A stretch of 56,096 nucleotides of DNA from the IMG/VR virus record IMGVR_UViG_3300034198_006912, positions 1 to 56,096 of that record. One strand, given 5' to 3'. The notes beneath the pieces were generated by a model. The model did not search any database, had not been told where the DNA came from, and saw nothing but the letters and a program-made list of their open reading frames with translations. A program made the position numbers and the translations under genes. Below are positions 48,334-56,096 of this stretch, piece after piece. The stretch comes from a virus. Each line of letters begins with the position of its first letter. The first letter of the stretch is position 1.

Positions 48334-49534
48334 CCAAGGCGGGTTTACGGTTCTTAACGCTCCTTCTGGCAGTACGGGAGGGATGTATCCCGGACTTACG
48401 TCTTCACAAAATACTTTCTTTAATAATTGGGGACAAAAGACCATCTACGATGAAATGGCTCTTGGTCTTCAGCCACAGAATGCACCGAAACAATCTGGAG
48501 TAGAGCAGGGATTAGACCTTGCTAAGAATATAAAAGATGTTTCTGATGTTGCCCAATCAACCGAAGGTAGCAGCCTTCTTGGGGACATATTTAAGTCTGG
48601 AAAAAATACTGGTGATACTGCAAAAAGTTTTGGCCTGACAAACGCTGTGGACAAACTTGGCGTGGATATAGGGTTTGGAGCAGCTAAAGGCGCTCCTGTA
48701 ATGGGCGGAGTAGGCCCTACAAACGTACCTCAAGCAGGTTCTCTTGGTCTTCAGGGAACTTTATCACAAACGCTTGGTGGCGCAGGACTTGGGTATCTCG
48801 CAGGCGGCTATCTCGGTAAACTTGTCGGGGGAAACCAGACAGGCGCATCAATAGGCGGTGCTGCTGGAGGTGCTCTTGGGGCGGCTGCATTAGGAAGCTC
48901 TATAACCACAGGTCTTGGCACTGCGCTAGGCGCTATTGGAAGTGTTCTCCCCGGCGTAGGCACAGTCGCAGGCATTGTTGCTGGAAGCCTTCTCGGTAGC
49001 ATGTTTGGTAAAAAAACAAAGCATCCGGGCGGGGAAATTTCTGGAAATACTATTTCTGAAACTGGAAAAATAAATATAAGCCCTACGTTTAGCGGCAAGC
49101 ATGTTAGTATAGGCGACCTTTCCCCCCAAGTCGATGATTTTAGCGGGTTTTTACAAGGTCAGGTTAAAAAATACGGAATTAAACCGTCGTCCGATATTAG
49201 AATAAATACGGCGTTTACACAAGATGCTAATTGGCAAGCGGGTGCAAGATATGAACCGGGCTTCCAAGGCGGTCAATATAGATTAACAGTATACGACACA
49301 AAAGACAACCCTTATAAAGCATGGCTGTATAACGACACTAACAGAAAAGATGCATACGCCGAAGCAACAAAATACATCGCGCAACTTTCCGGACAAGACT
49401 TTAACCAATTACAAGAAGCAAAAAAAACAGCGACTACTCTGCCGTCCATAAACGTGCAACCTAACACCGCAGAATCACCTTTTAATAAATTTTTAAGAGA
49501 ATATAGAGAGAAACAAAATGCTAACCTCGCCTAG
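48323..49534 (+). CDS. Gly-rich membrane-active or internal head protein (403 aa)
   Basis: Residues about 150-230 form a long Gly/Ala/Leu-rich zipper (GAGLGYLAGGYLGKL; GTALGAIGSVLPGVG), typical of glycine-zipper proteins that insert in membranes or pack tightly. N-terminal 100 residues polar, C-terminus charged. Placed between portal and scaffold, so probably a head-internal or ejection protein rather than a holin. Function inferred. Confidence 0.5.
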   Translation: MQTSQGGFTVLNAPSGSTGGMYPGLTSSQNTFFNNWGQKTIYDEMALGLQPQNAPKQSGVEQGLDLAKNIKDVSDVAQSTEGSSLLGDIFKSGKNTGDTAKSFGLTNAVDKLGVDIGFGAAKGAPVMGGVGPTNVPQAGSLGLQGTLSQTLGGAGLGYLAGGYLGKLVGGNQTGASIGGAAGGALGAAALGSSITTGLGTALGAIGSVLPGVGTVAGIVAGSLLGSMFGKKTKHPGGEISGNTISETGKINISPTFSGKHVSIGDLSPQVDDFSGFLQGQVKKYGIKPSSDIRINTAFTQDANWQAGARYEPGFQGGQYRLTVYDTKDNPYKAWLYNDTNRKDAYAEATKYIAQLSGQDFNQLQEAKKTATTLPSINVQPNTAESPFNKFLREYREKQNANLA

Positions 49535-49958
49535 CCCACAAGAACAAGCCCCAAAACAACCTCTCATGGCGCAAGAACAGGGCATGGCTCCTCCTGCTCC
49601 TTCTTCTCCCCCTGCGCCAGAAGGCGGGCAGATGCAAGAAGACGATACGGTAGAAAACCTTAAACGTCTGGATGCACATATTGAATCTCTGCCTCCCGAA
49701 TTACAAACACAATTTCAGGACGGGTTTAGAAAATACGACGACCTTCCCGAACTGTTGGGCATGTTGATGCCAGACGCTTATGAATACTTCAAAATTCTGC
49801 AACAAGCGGTACGTCAACCACAACCGCAGCAGACACCAAATTCCCCGGAGGCTAGCGCACCCGCTACACCCCCCGGGGAACCAGCACAAGCCCCGCTGTT
49901 GGGTAGTGCTAACACCCCCGCAAAGGACACTTCTGCTCTTTCTGGCCTAGCCGGTTAA
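49518..49958 (+). CDS. Pro/Gln-rich head-region protein (146 aa)
   Basis: Overlaps the previous gene by 17 bp. Contains Pro-rich runs (APPAPSSPPAPEGG; PQPQQTPNSPEA) around a helical middle (LDAHIESLPPELQ). Low complexity, likely flexible; could be a scaffold partner. Unrecognised. Confidence 0.5.
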   Translation: MLTSPSPQEQAPKQPLMAQEQGMAPPAPSSPPAPEGGQMQEDDTVENLKRLDAHIESLPPELQTQFQDGFRKYDDLPELLGMLMPDAYEYFKILQQAVRQPQPQQTPNSPEASAPATPPGEPAQAPLLGSANTPAKDTSALSGLAG

Positions 49959-50073
49959 GCAGAACCCCTGTTTTGATACTACTTTCTTAAAGAAAATAGT
50001 CCCTCAAGGCTACTTTGCGACTGTCTGGCGGTAATTCCGCCGCCGGTCATGCAAACCCCCCAAAGGATTAACC
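49959..50073. other. Intergenic leader of the scaffold-capsid genes
   Basis: 115 bp with AT-rich inverted ACTTTCTT/AAGAAAATAGT and a GGCGG/CCGCC hairpin. TTGATA with AATAGT 16 bp downstream could be a weak promoter. RBS for the scaffold gene is AAAGGATTAACC. No gene seen. Confidence 0.4.
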
Positions 50074-50985
50074 ATGTTACAAGAACTTGTACAAAGTATT
50101 ACTGCGTCTCGTAAATCCATTACGCCCGCAGATGCCTCTAAAATCGTTGAGGCAGCAGCCACTCTTGGTAAAAAAGAAGAGCAAGCTCCTACCGACCCTG
50201 TTACTCCAGAGCCAGAGGCTACTGAAGAACCTAAAACAGAAGTCGAGGATACCTCAGATTCTTCTGAACCTATCACAGACCCTGTAAAGACTGAAGACGT
50301 TGACCACGATTGGAAGAAACGGTACGCGGATTTGAAACGTCACGTTGACACCGACATCAAAAAGCAGCTTGAAGAAGAGCGTAAAAAGCGCCTAGAAGCT
50401 GAAAAAGCCCTTAAAGAAGGCTCCACGAAGTATGTAAAGGCAGAAGACCTTACTAAGTTCGAGGAAGAGTATGGGGACTTAGCCCCGGTCGTGAAAGAAC
50501 TTGCTTTCAAAGAGGCTAATAAACTTGTTCAAGATTATATTGAGCAGGAAGAAGCCAAGAAGCAAGCACAAGCACTCGCAGAAACAGAGAAAAAGAACTA
50601 CCTCACCGAAGCGCAAAGTCTTGTTTCGGCAAAACACCCTGACTGGAAAGATATTGGCGAAAGCAAAATGTTCCAGACGTGGTTGGGAACGCAACTTGAC
50701 GTTACAAAGCGTCTAGCGGGGGATTCAGACCCTCAATCTGTGATTCTAGTGTTGGATTTGTACAAAAAAGACACTGGTTATGCGGCTAAAAAAGCAGCGG
50801 AAGCTAAAAAAGCTAAGACTGAAGCAGTAAAAGTCATCGAAGAGCCTGTAAAACCTGCATCTCCTGAAGTTTTTGACGTAGTTGCTCTTAAAAAAGAGAT
50901 TAGCAAAGCTCAAAAGACAGGAAATATGGAAAAGCTCGGAGAACTTTTACAAAAATTTGACAAACTCACAAAAAAAGGAAAATAG
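50074..50985 (+). CDS. Scaffolding protein-like (303 aa)
   Basis: Strongly acidic N-terminus (residues 30-80 rich in Glu, Pro and Asp), then a long Lys/Glu/Ala coiled coil (KKQLEEERKKRLEAEKALKEG, shown in part) and a basic helical C-terminus ending LTKKGK. Placed one gene before the major capsid protein. Length and composition fit phage scaffolding proteins that shape the procapsid and leave before packaging. Confidence 0.8.
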   Translation: MLQELVQSITASRKSITPADASKIVEAAATLGKKEEQAPTDPVTPEPEATEEPKTEVEDTSDSSEPITDPVKTEDVDHDWKKRYADLKRHVDTDIKKQLEEERKKRLEAEKALKEGSTKYVKAEDLTKFEEEYGDLAPVVKELAFKEANKLVQDYIEQEEAKKQAQALAETEKKNYLTEAQSLVSAKHPDWKDIGESKMFQTWLGTQLDVTKRLAGDSDPQSVILVLDLYKKDTGYAAKKAAEAKKAKTEAVKVIEEPVKPASPEVFDVVALKKEISKAQKTGNMEKLGELLQKFDKLTKKGK

Positions 50986-50988
50986 ATT

Positions 50989-51879
50989 ATGCCTAATACT
51001 ATCCCGGCTGCTGCCGGATATGGCAGTTTTCTCAATGGCGACCTCTTCCCTACGATTTTCGCAGGGCATGTAATCCATCAGTTGCAGAAAGCGTCGGTAG
51101 CAGACCAAATCACCAACACGCTGTTTGAAGGCGACATTAACGGCGGCGGTTCGTCTGTTAAAATCATCAAAGCTCCCGTCATTACCGTTGAAACCGGCTA
51201 TGGCAAAGGCGCTGCGCTGAATCTTCAGCATGTTGATGCTCAATCGCTTGACCTGCTCATTGACCAGAACGCTCGTTTCTCCTTCGTAGTTGACGATATT
51301 TCTAAATATCTGTCCAACCTCGACCTTGGGGACATGACGCTGAAAGATGCAGTGTATCGTATGCGCGATACGTTTGATACCAACATTCTTACCTACATGG
51401 GGAATCAGGCTACCAGCTTTACCTCAGGTACGATTGGTTTTGGCGCATCTGACATCGACCCGATTAACGTGTTTGCACAAGCTCGTGAAGTTCTGGAACT
51501 TGCTAACGCTCCGTATGAAGAGTGCTTTGCAGTAATTTCTCCGACTTACATGAAGTTCCTGCAAGCTGTTGAAAGCAAACTGCTCAATGCTGAACAGATG
51601 AACAACGGTGCTAAATCACCGCTGATTACTCCTGCTAGGCCGAAATTTAACCTTAACGGCATGGATGTTTACGTTTCTAATAACGTAACTTCGACTGTGC
51701 CGCTGTTTGGTCATAAATCGGCTGTCAGCACGGCAAAAGCCTTCTCGAACTACGAGTCACAGCGACTTGTTAGTGAAGGTTTTGGCGACCTGTTTAAGGC
51801 CGAAATGGTTTGGGGTCGTCTTGCTGTGCGTCCTGAAGTTCTCTTCAAGACCACGGTAACTTTTGGAACCCTTGGTTAA
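50989..51879 (+). CDS. Major capsid protein (296 aa)
   Basis: Directly after the scaffold gene. N-terminus MPNTIPAAAGYGSFLNGDLF, then ITNTLFEGDINGGGSSVKI, a helical DTFDTNILTYMGN and C-terminal FKAEMVWGRLAVRPEVL, which follows the HK97-like fold order of N arm, E-loop, A and P domains common in podoviruses. Beta-rich periphery, Gly-rich turns. Expected to be the most abundant virion protein. A decoration-type gene and a terminator follow. Confidence 0.88.
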   Translation: MPNTIPAAAGYGSFLNGDLFPTIFAGHVIHQLQKASVADQITNTLFEGDINGGGSSVKIIKAPVITVETGYGKGAALNLQHVDAQSLDLLIDQNARFSFVVDDISKYLSNLDLGDMTLKDAVYRMRDTFDTNILTYMGNQATSFTSGTIGFGASDIDPINVFAQAREVLELANAPYEECFAVISPTYMKFLQAVESKLLNAEQMNNGAKSPLITPARPKFNLNGMDVYVSNNVTSTVPLFGHKSAVSTAKAFSNYESQRLVSEGFGDLFKAEMVWGRLAVRPEVLFKTTVTFGTLG

Positions 51880-51895
51880 TAAAGGAGAATGATAT

Positions 51896-52345
51896 ATGCC
51901 TATTGCAACTAATCTTCAGTTCGGTACTGGTAACGGCACCAGCCTTAACGCTCCGCGTGGTCGTGTTCTCGATATTTCGTTGAACTCGCTCGGTGCTGGT
52001 ATCGTCAGTGGCGACCAGATTCACATTGACCGCGCTCCGGCAAAGTCGAAAGTAATCTTTCACCGCGTAGCAAACAATACCGCGCTTACCACCGGTACTT
52101 CGGCTGCTATTTATATCGGCGATACTTCTGTTACCTCTCGTTTCGTCAGCAACAGTGCGCTAAACACTGCTGGTGCAGTACACGCTCTGGTAACTGGTGC
52201 AAACACCACCGGACAAGTTTACGAAACCGCAACTGACATCACGCTCACGCTGATTCGCAGTTCGGGTGTAGCTGTTTCGGGAAAGATTGACCTCGTTTAC
52301 GAGATTATTCCTCTCAACCCTGTAGAAGGTCCTCGGAGCTTCTAA
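51896..52345 (+). CDS. Putative head decoration or capsid-associated protein (149 aa)
   Basis: RBS AAAGGAGAATGATAT before ATG. Beta-rich, with LNSLGAGIVSGDQIHI and IYIGDTSVTSRF; resembles small beta proteins that decorate capsids or join rings. Immediately precedes a strong terminator, so is the last gene of the head operon. Confidence 0.6.
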   Translation: MPIATNLQFGTGNGTSLNAPRGRVLDISLNSLGAGIVSGDQIHIDRAPAKSKVIFHRVANNTALTTGTSAAIYIGDTSVTSRFVSNSALNTAGAVHALVTGANTTGQVYETATDITLTLIRSSGVAVSGKIDLVYEIIPLNPVEGPRSF

Positions 52346-52352
52346 CTGGACT

Positions 52353-52383
52353 GGGGGCTGGCTTTCGGGCTAGCCCCCTTTTT
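52353..52383 (+). terminator. Rho-independent terminator after head genes
   Basis: Stem GGGGGCTGGC/GGCTAGCCCCC, loop TTTC/G, followed by T5. Separates head from tail genes. Confidence 0.92.
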
Positions 52384-52446
52384 GTCTATTACTATAGCCA
52401 GTATAGCGTCTATTGTCTATAGTAATGTGCATTAAGGGATATAATA
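52384..52446 (+). promoter_or_regulatory. Possible tail-gene regulatory segment with two CTATAG copies
   Basis: CTATAG at 52392 and 52417 (25 bp apart), each preceded by TCTATT-like sequence, just after the terminator. A TATAAT at 52440 is 17 bp after the second CTATAG but overlaps the start region of the next gene, so it is unlikely to drive it. RBS AAGGGA is present. Confidence 0.45.
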
Positions 52447-53352
52447 ATGGCTATAGATAATTTCTTAGGATTAGTGAATCGGGCATTAAAACCTCTTAAC
52501 GAGGTAGTGCTTAATTCATCTAATTTTGACACGGCTCAAGGCGTTTATGCCGACGCCAGAGATGCCGTAAACCAAGCCTTGTATGATATATACACTTATA
52601 AGAACGTATTGTGGCCTTTTTTGTTCTCAGAGTTGACTTTTCAGACAGAAAGAGGTATAATAGAGTATATTAAACCTTCTGGTGTTTCTAAGGTCGATTG
52701 GGCATCGTTTACGGTAGAACGTACAAAACGTACTGTAACGTCGCTAACTCGTATTGGAACTACGGCAACAGCTGTAACTAGCGCCCCTCATACTTTCCTT
52801 ACAGGAGATTATGTAGAGATTATTGGCGCTGCCCAAAACGGGTATAATACGACAAATGTGCCGATTACGGTAATTGACTCAATAACTTTTACTTACGCCG
52901 TAACGGATAATACTCTTACTACCCCTGCAACAGGGACTATTATTGCTAAGTCTAACACACTGACTAAAAAACCGTTAGTGTATGTAGATAAAGATGAATA
53001 CATAAAAGCATATTCCGAAGATGTGGAAAACGCTACGGCAGCGACCTTTACCACTCCTCGGTACGTAAGTAGAAAACCTAATAATAATTTTATAATTTTT
53101 GACGCTCCTGACAGAGCCTACGACATTAAATACAGCGCGTATTCTGTGCCGTCAAAACTTACGTTATTTAGCGACACGCACCTAGTCCCAGAGCAATACG
53201 AAGGCGCAATCATAGATAAAGCACTTCATTATATGTACATGTTTAGAGATAATCTGGAACAGGCTTCTGTAGCTAACTCTCGTGGGGATGATAAATTATC
53301 TGGCATGATTAGGGTACTTTCCCCGTTTGCCAATAACATGGTAACACCGTAA
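52447..53352 (+). CDS. Tail tube/adaptor-like protein (301 aa)
   Basis: N-terminus MAIDNFLGLVNRALKPLNE, then LYDIYTYKNVLWPFLFSEL and a beta domain (ITVIDSITFTYAVT). C-terminal helices (HLVPEQYEGAIIDKALHYM). Resembles podoviral gp11-type tail tube or P22 gp4/gp10-like adaptors. It is the first tail gene and originally coupled (TAATG) to the nozzle gene before a homing-endonuclease insertion. Confidence 0.7.
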   Translation: MAIDNFLGLVNRALKPLNEVVLNSSNFDTAQGVYADARDAVNQALYDIYTYKNVLWPFLFSELTFQTERGIIEYIKPSGVSKVDWASFTVERTKRTVTSLTRIGTTATAVTSAPHTFLTGDYVEIIGAAQNGYNTTNVPITVIDSITFTYAVTDNTLTTPATGTIIAKSNTLTKKPLVYVDKDEYIKAYSEDVENATAATFTTPRYVSRKPNNNFIIFDAPDRAYDIKYSAYSVPSKLTLFSDTHLVPEQYEGAIIDKALHYMYMFRDNLEQASVANSRGDDKLSGMIRVLSPFANNMVTP

Positions 53353-53393
53353 TGGATAGATGGAAGTCAATATGGCAGAGACCTCTAAAATAG
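53352..53393 (+). pseudogene. Fossil start of the nozzle gene
   Basis: ATG overlapping the adaptor stop encodes MDRWKSIWQRPLK then stop. It matches the present start of the nozzle gene (MPDRWRSMP): DRW(K/R)S(I/M). The 14-bp core GATAGATGG...TCAAT is repeated at 53944 or so. Confidence 0.6.
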
Positions 53394-53944
53394 CTTTCAT
53401 ATATTGTCTGACTAATAGAATAACAGGAAAAAAATATATTGGATTTACTACCAACATAAAAAAGCGAATGGTAGGACATAAATGCGATGCTAAAAGAAGA
53501 AAATACTCAAATAAATTAGGCAACGCTATTAAAAAATATGGGCTTGATGCGTTTGATTTGGAGATATTATACTGTTCTAAAGATATACAAGATACCCTAT
53601 ATAGGATAGAGCCTTTATTAATAGCAGAATACAATACTAGATACGACGGGTATAATACTTCTCTAGGTGGAGATAAAGCTAATTTTGGACATACTTTTTC
53701 TTTATCCGAATCAGCTAAAGAAAAAATACGCAAAGCCCAGTTAGGGCATATCATGAAGCCAGAAGCAAAATTAGCAATATGTAAAACTTGGAGAATTATC
53801 TGGCCCGATGGCAAAGAAGAAGTTTTGAAAAATTTATATCAATTTTGTCGAGATAATAATCTCTCCCCAGTCAGCATGTCAAAAATAGCTAAGGGCAAAC
53901 TAGTAAGTAAAACACATAAAGGCTTTGGGTGTTGTTATGCCTGA
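53372..53944 (+). CDS. GIY-YIG homing endonuclease (190 aa)
   Basis: Start at 53372 (MAETSKIAFIYC) has GGAAG eight bases upstream. GIY-YIG core: IYCLTNRITGKKYIGFT (about 9-25), the Arg in NIKKRMVGHK, and Glu in RIEPLLIAEYN (about 75-87). C-terminal NUMOD-like DNA-binding segments: SESAKEKIRKAQLGH and SPVSMSKIAKGK. AT-rich. Free-standing homing endonuclease sitting exactly at the nozzle gene's start, now forming part of its overlap. Confidence 0.92.
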   Translation: MAETSKIAFIYCLTNRITGKKYIGFTTNIKKRMVGHKCDAKRRKYSNKLGNAIKKYGLDAFDLEILYCSKDIQDTLYRIEPLLIAEYNTRYDGYNTSLGGDKANFGHTFSLSESAKEKIRKAQLGHIMKPEAKLAICKTWRIIWPDGKEEVLKNLYQFCRDNNLSPVSMSKIAKGKLVSKTHKGFGCCYA

Positions 53945-55490
53945 TAGATGGCGTTCAATGCCTGTCCAATGCGCGGGCGGCTTAGTGCTTAACATGGACA
54001 GTATCGGGCAAGGAACAAACTTTCCCGGTTCTGCGTTGATACTTGAAAACTACGAACCTGCCCTTGAGGGCGGTTACAGACGGATTCTTGGAACACAAAA
54101 ATTTAGTGCTTCTGAGGTCCCAGGGACTGCTGGAAATCCGGTATTAGGCGTAGCAGTAGGTCTTGGTGGGGTTATTGCCTGCCGCAGAACAAACTCCCCT
54201 AATGACTACGCTCTATATTACAGTAGCGGGTCTGGGTGGACTAAAATTAACCCATCCGCTAGAACAAATACCGTTACTAAAATGCGCGGTATTTATTCTG
54301 CCATTATTAGCCCTGCAATGCTTATTCTTGACGGGGCAAACTACGCCGCTAAATGGGACGGAACCACGTTTACAACCATCAGTGCTCACGCTCCTTTAGG
54401 ACCTAAATATGCCGCAGTTATCGGAAGTCGAATCGCACTTGCAGGACATCCCTCAGACCCTTCAGAACTTATATTATCAGAGCCTAACACTGACGTTGGG
54501 TTTCACGGAACAAACGGTGCCGCTTCTATTCCTTGCAGTGACGTTATCGTTGGCTTAAAGACGTTTCGTGAATCTCTATATATTTATTGTAAAAACTCAA
54601 TTAAAAAACTTGTAGGGGATACTTCTTCTAACTTTGCTCTTGTAGATGTTACCAATTCTATCGGGTGTCTTTCTGGAGATACGATTCAAGAACTAGGCGG
54701 AGATTTGTTATTCCTTGCGCCGGATGGTATCAGGTCAACTGCTGGTACTGAACGCACAAACGACATCGAACTAGGGCTTGTATCACGAGCTATTCAGCCT
54801 CTTGTTCGTCAGGTTCTTTCTATCGGGGCTACAGAAAATACTTATTCTGCGTGCGTTATTAGAAATAAAAGTCAATATAGGCTATTTCTTAATCAACCTT
54901 CGGTTGCTTCTACTGGGCAGATAGGGTTTTTAGGCAAGCTGGAACAAGGACGTGTTACTAACGGTAACATTGAGATGGTATGGTCTTCCCTAAGAGGTAT
55001 TCAGCCTTATTGTGCAGATTCCAGCTATGAAGCTGAAGTTGAATTATCTGTACTAGGGTCTAATAACTCCGGGTTTGTATATCGCCTTGAAAGCGGAAAT
55101 ACGTTCGACGGCACTCCTATTAAATATGTATATAGAACGCCGGATATTACCTTTACGGACACTACTATTCGTAAAGTGATGCAAAAACTTGAAGTGCAGA
55201 CGCAGGTTGAAGGTGATTTTACAGTAGATGTAAGGATGCTAATTGATAAGGGAGTTCCAGAGATACCTTCTCCTACCGCCCAGAATATCACTCAAATCGG
55301 GGCACTTCCTACATACGGCACAGCAATATATGGAACTTCTCTATATGGACAGATTCAATTTCCTGTGTTCAAACTGAACTTAAACGGGTCAAGTTTTACT
55401 ACTGCTTTTGAGTTTTCGGGCAATAACACAAATCCCCCGCACCGAATAGACTCTTTCACCATTGTATTTGCCCCCAAATCGTATAGATAA
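53937..55490 (+). CDS. Tail nozzle/beta-propeller-type tail protein (517 aa)
   Basis: Start at 53937 (MPDRWRSMPVQC) overlaps the end of the GIY-YIG gene and has no clear Shine-Dalgarno, a consequence of the insertion. Contains repeated beta-blade patterns such as TGNPVLGVAVGLG, NDYALYYSSG and AVIGSRIALAG, as in propeller-like phage tail nozzles (T7 gp12, P22 gp10). Mid-region KNSIKKLVGDTS is typical of phage 'tail tubular B' class proteins. Forms the distal tail or contacts fibres. Confidence 0.75.
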   Translation: MPDRWRSMPVQCAGGLVLNMDSIGQGTNFPGSALILENYEPALEGGYRRILGTQKFSASEVPGTAGNPVLGVAVGLGGVIACRRTNSPNDYALYYSSGSGWTKINPSARTNTVTKMRGIYSAIISPAMLILDGANYAAKWDGTTFTTISAHAPLGPKYAAVIGSRIALAGHPSDPSELILSEPNTDVGFHGTNGAASIPCSDVIVGLKTFRESLYIYCKNSIKKLVGDTSSNFALVDVTNSIGCLSGDTIQELGGDLLFLAPDGIRSTAGTERTNDIELGLVSRAIQPLVRQVLSIGATENTYSACVIRNKSQYRLFLNQPSVASTGQIGFLGKLEQGRVTNGNIEMVWSSLRGIQPYCADSSYEAEVELSVLGSNNSGFVYRLESGNTFDGTPIKYVYRTPDITFTDTTIRKVMQKLEVQTQVEGDFTVDVRMLIDKGVPEIPSPTAQNITQIGALPTYGTAIYGTSLYGQIQFPVFKLNLNGSSFTTAFEFSGNNTNPPHRIDSFTIVFAPKSYR

Positions 55491-55501
55491 CGGAGGAATT
55501 T

Positions 55502-56096
55502 TTGACTTCAGGATATACACGACAGTCAGCAGCCGAAATTCAAACAGGAAGCGTTATTCTTGCTGCCTCTCTTAATGATGAATATGATGCTCTTGTTGCA
55601 TTTGCTGATGCCAATACTGGACATAACCATGACAGTACTACTGGCGGTGGGGCTAAAATTCCTTCAGCAGGTCTGTCGGGCGTTACTTCTACCTCAAGCG
55701 GTCTTATTGCTGCTACTGGAGTAAACACGTTTGCTGCCAGAACTCTTACTGGTACAGCTAACGAAATCACTGTTACTAATGGTACAGGGGCTTCAGGGAA
55801 TCCGACATTATCTCTTCCAGCAGCACTGACTTTTACTGGCAAGACTGTTACCGGCGGTACGTTTACTAGCACTACTATAGACTTAGCTACAAATACGCTT
55901 ACTGGTACAGTAGCACAATTCAACACTGCTCTCAGCGATGGTAACTTCACTACCATTGCGGGTACTGAAACGCTGACTAGCAAAACTATCGACCTTGCCA
56001 GCAACACCTTGACTGGTACAGTAGCACAATTCAACACTGCTCTTAGTGATGGTAACTTCGCTACCATTGCGGGTACTGAAACGCTGACTAACAAAA
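55502..56096 (+). CDS. Tail fibre, N-terminal part (runs off the right end)
   Basis: TTG start chosen because CGGAGG lies six bases upstream and no ATG fits. N-terminus MTSGYTRQSAAEIQTGSVI resembles short attachment domains of podoviral fibres (DH or YNHDS-like HNHDSTTGGG at residues 42-51). From residue 110 onward 37-aa repeats begin (TLTGTVAQFNTALSDGNF). The frame continues into base 1 of the window. Host-recognition protein. Confidence 0.8.
   Translation, partial: MTSGYTRQSAAEIQTGSVILAASLNDEYDALVAFADANTGHNHDSTTGGGAKIPSAGLSGVTSTSSGLIAATGVNTFAARTLTGTANEITVTNGTGASGNPTLSLPAALTFTGKTVTGGTFTSTTIDLATNTLTGTVAQFNTALSDGNFTTIAGTETLTSKTIDLASNTLTGTVAQFNTALSDGNFATIAGTETLTNK
55849..56096 (+). repeat. 111-bp tandem repeats of the tail-fibre gene (right-end portion)
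   Basis: A diverged unit from 55849, a full unit from 55960 and the start of the next from 56071. The final 26 bases equal bases 1-26. Confidence 0.85.

Noticed and set aside
52440-52445. TATAAT as -10 box for the tail genes
   Set aside because: It ends one base before the ATG, so the transcript would start inside the gene; RBS AAGGGA implies transcription from further upstream.

Overview
The window looks like the complete genome of a strictly lytic tailed dsDNA phage with podovirus-like gene content, infecting a Gram-negative host. It is written as a linear string cut inside the tail-fibre gene. The last 26 bases (56071-56096) are identical to bases 1-26, and the tail-fibre reading frame runs across the join, so the real molecule is probably a circle or circularly permuted genome of about 56,070 bp. 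No integrase, repressor, tail sheath, tape measure or phage RNA polymerase was recognised. Sigma70-type promoters and strong Shine-Dalgarno sites suggest that host RNA polymerase and ribosomes do the work. Spanin-type and lipoprotein genes point to a two-membrane host. The genus of the host cannot be told from the sequence.

There are two divergent transcription blocks separated by a control region of about 1.5 kb (39645-41173). Plus-strand late block, 41174 through the join to 12689: a glycosyltransferase/methyltransferase/glycosyltransferase cassette, terminase, portal, scaffold, major capsid protein, tail tube and nozzle-like proteins, a GIY-YIG homing endonuclease, tail fibre, holin-like genes, internal virion proteins including a 936-aa lytic-transglycosylase protein, host-contact and fibre-like proteins, a GH19 endolysin and a spanin/lipoprotein cassette. 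Minus-strand early/middle block, 39644 down to 12716: many small early genes, primase, an accessory stretch of small genes with a pentapeptide-repeat protein, DnaB-like helicase, family A DNA polymerase, a probable ssDNA-binding protein, a Cas4/RecB-like nuclease, class I ribonucleotide reductase (NrdA carrying an intein, plus NrdB), a tRNA-Gln, a resolvase-like nuclease, a DnaQ-like exonuclease, ThyX and a SpeD-family pyruvoyl decarboxylase. The two blocks converge on one bidirectional terminator at 12688-12714.

The least explained parts are non-coding. (i) The control region contains eight CTTAAG and then mostly CTATAG palindromes repeated at about 19-21 bp spacing, beside two G-quadruplex-type G runs, two Fur-box-like 15-mers exactly 50 bp apart and several hairpins. 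(ii) Three GC-rich intergenic segments of the early block (about 16666-16925, 23696-23821, 35096-35219) share ordered sequence motifs and look like copies of one unnamed structured RNA family; the first has a tRNA-like closing fold right beside the tRNA-Gln gene. (iii) Two consensus sigma70 promoters lie so close to their start codons that the transcripts should be leaderless.

The genes fit a nucleotide-hungry lytic programme. RNR, ThyX and a DUF3310 protein feed dNTPs to a self-encoded replisome (primase, helicase, PolA, SSB-like protein, nucleases). The SpeD-family enzyme may adjust polyamines. The late block then builds and packages the virion and lyses the cell. All functional calls rest on motifs seen by eye in the translated sequence; no database search was run.
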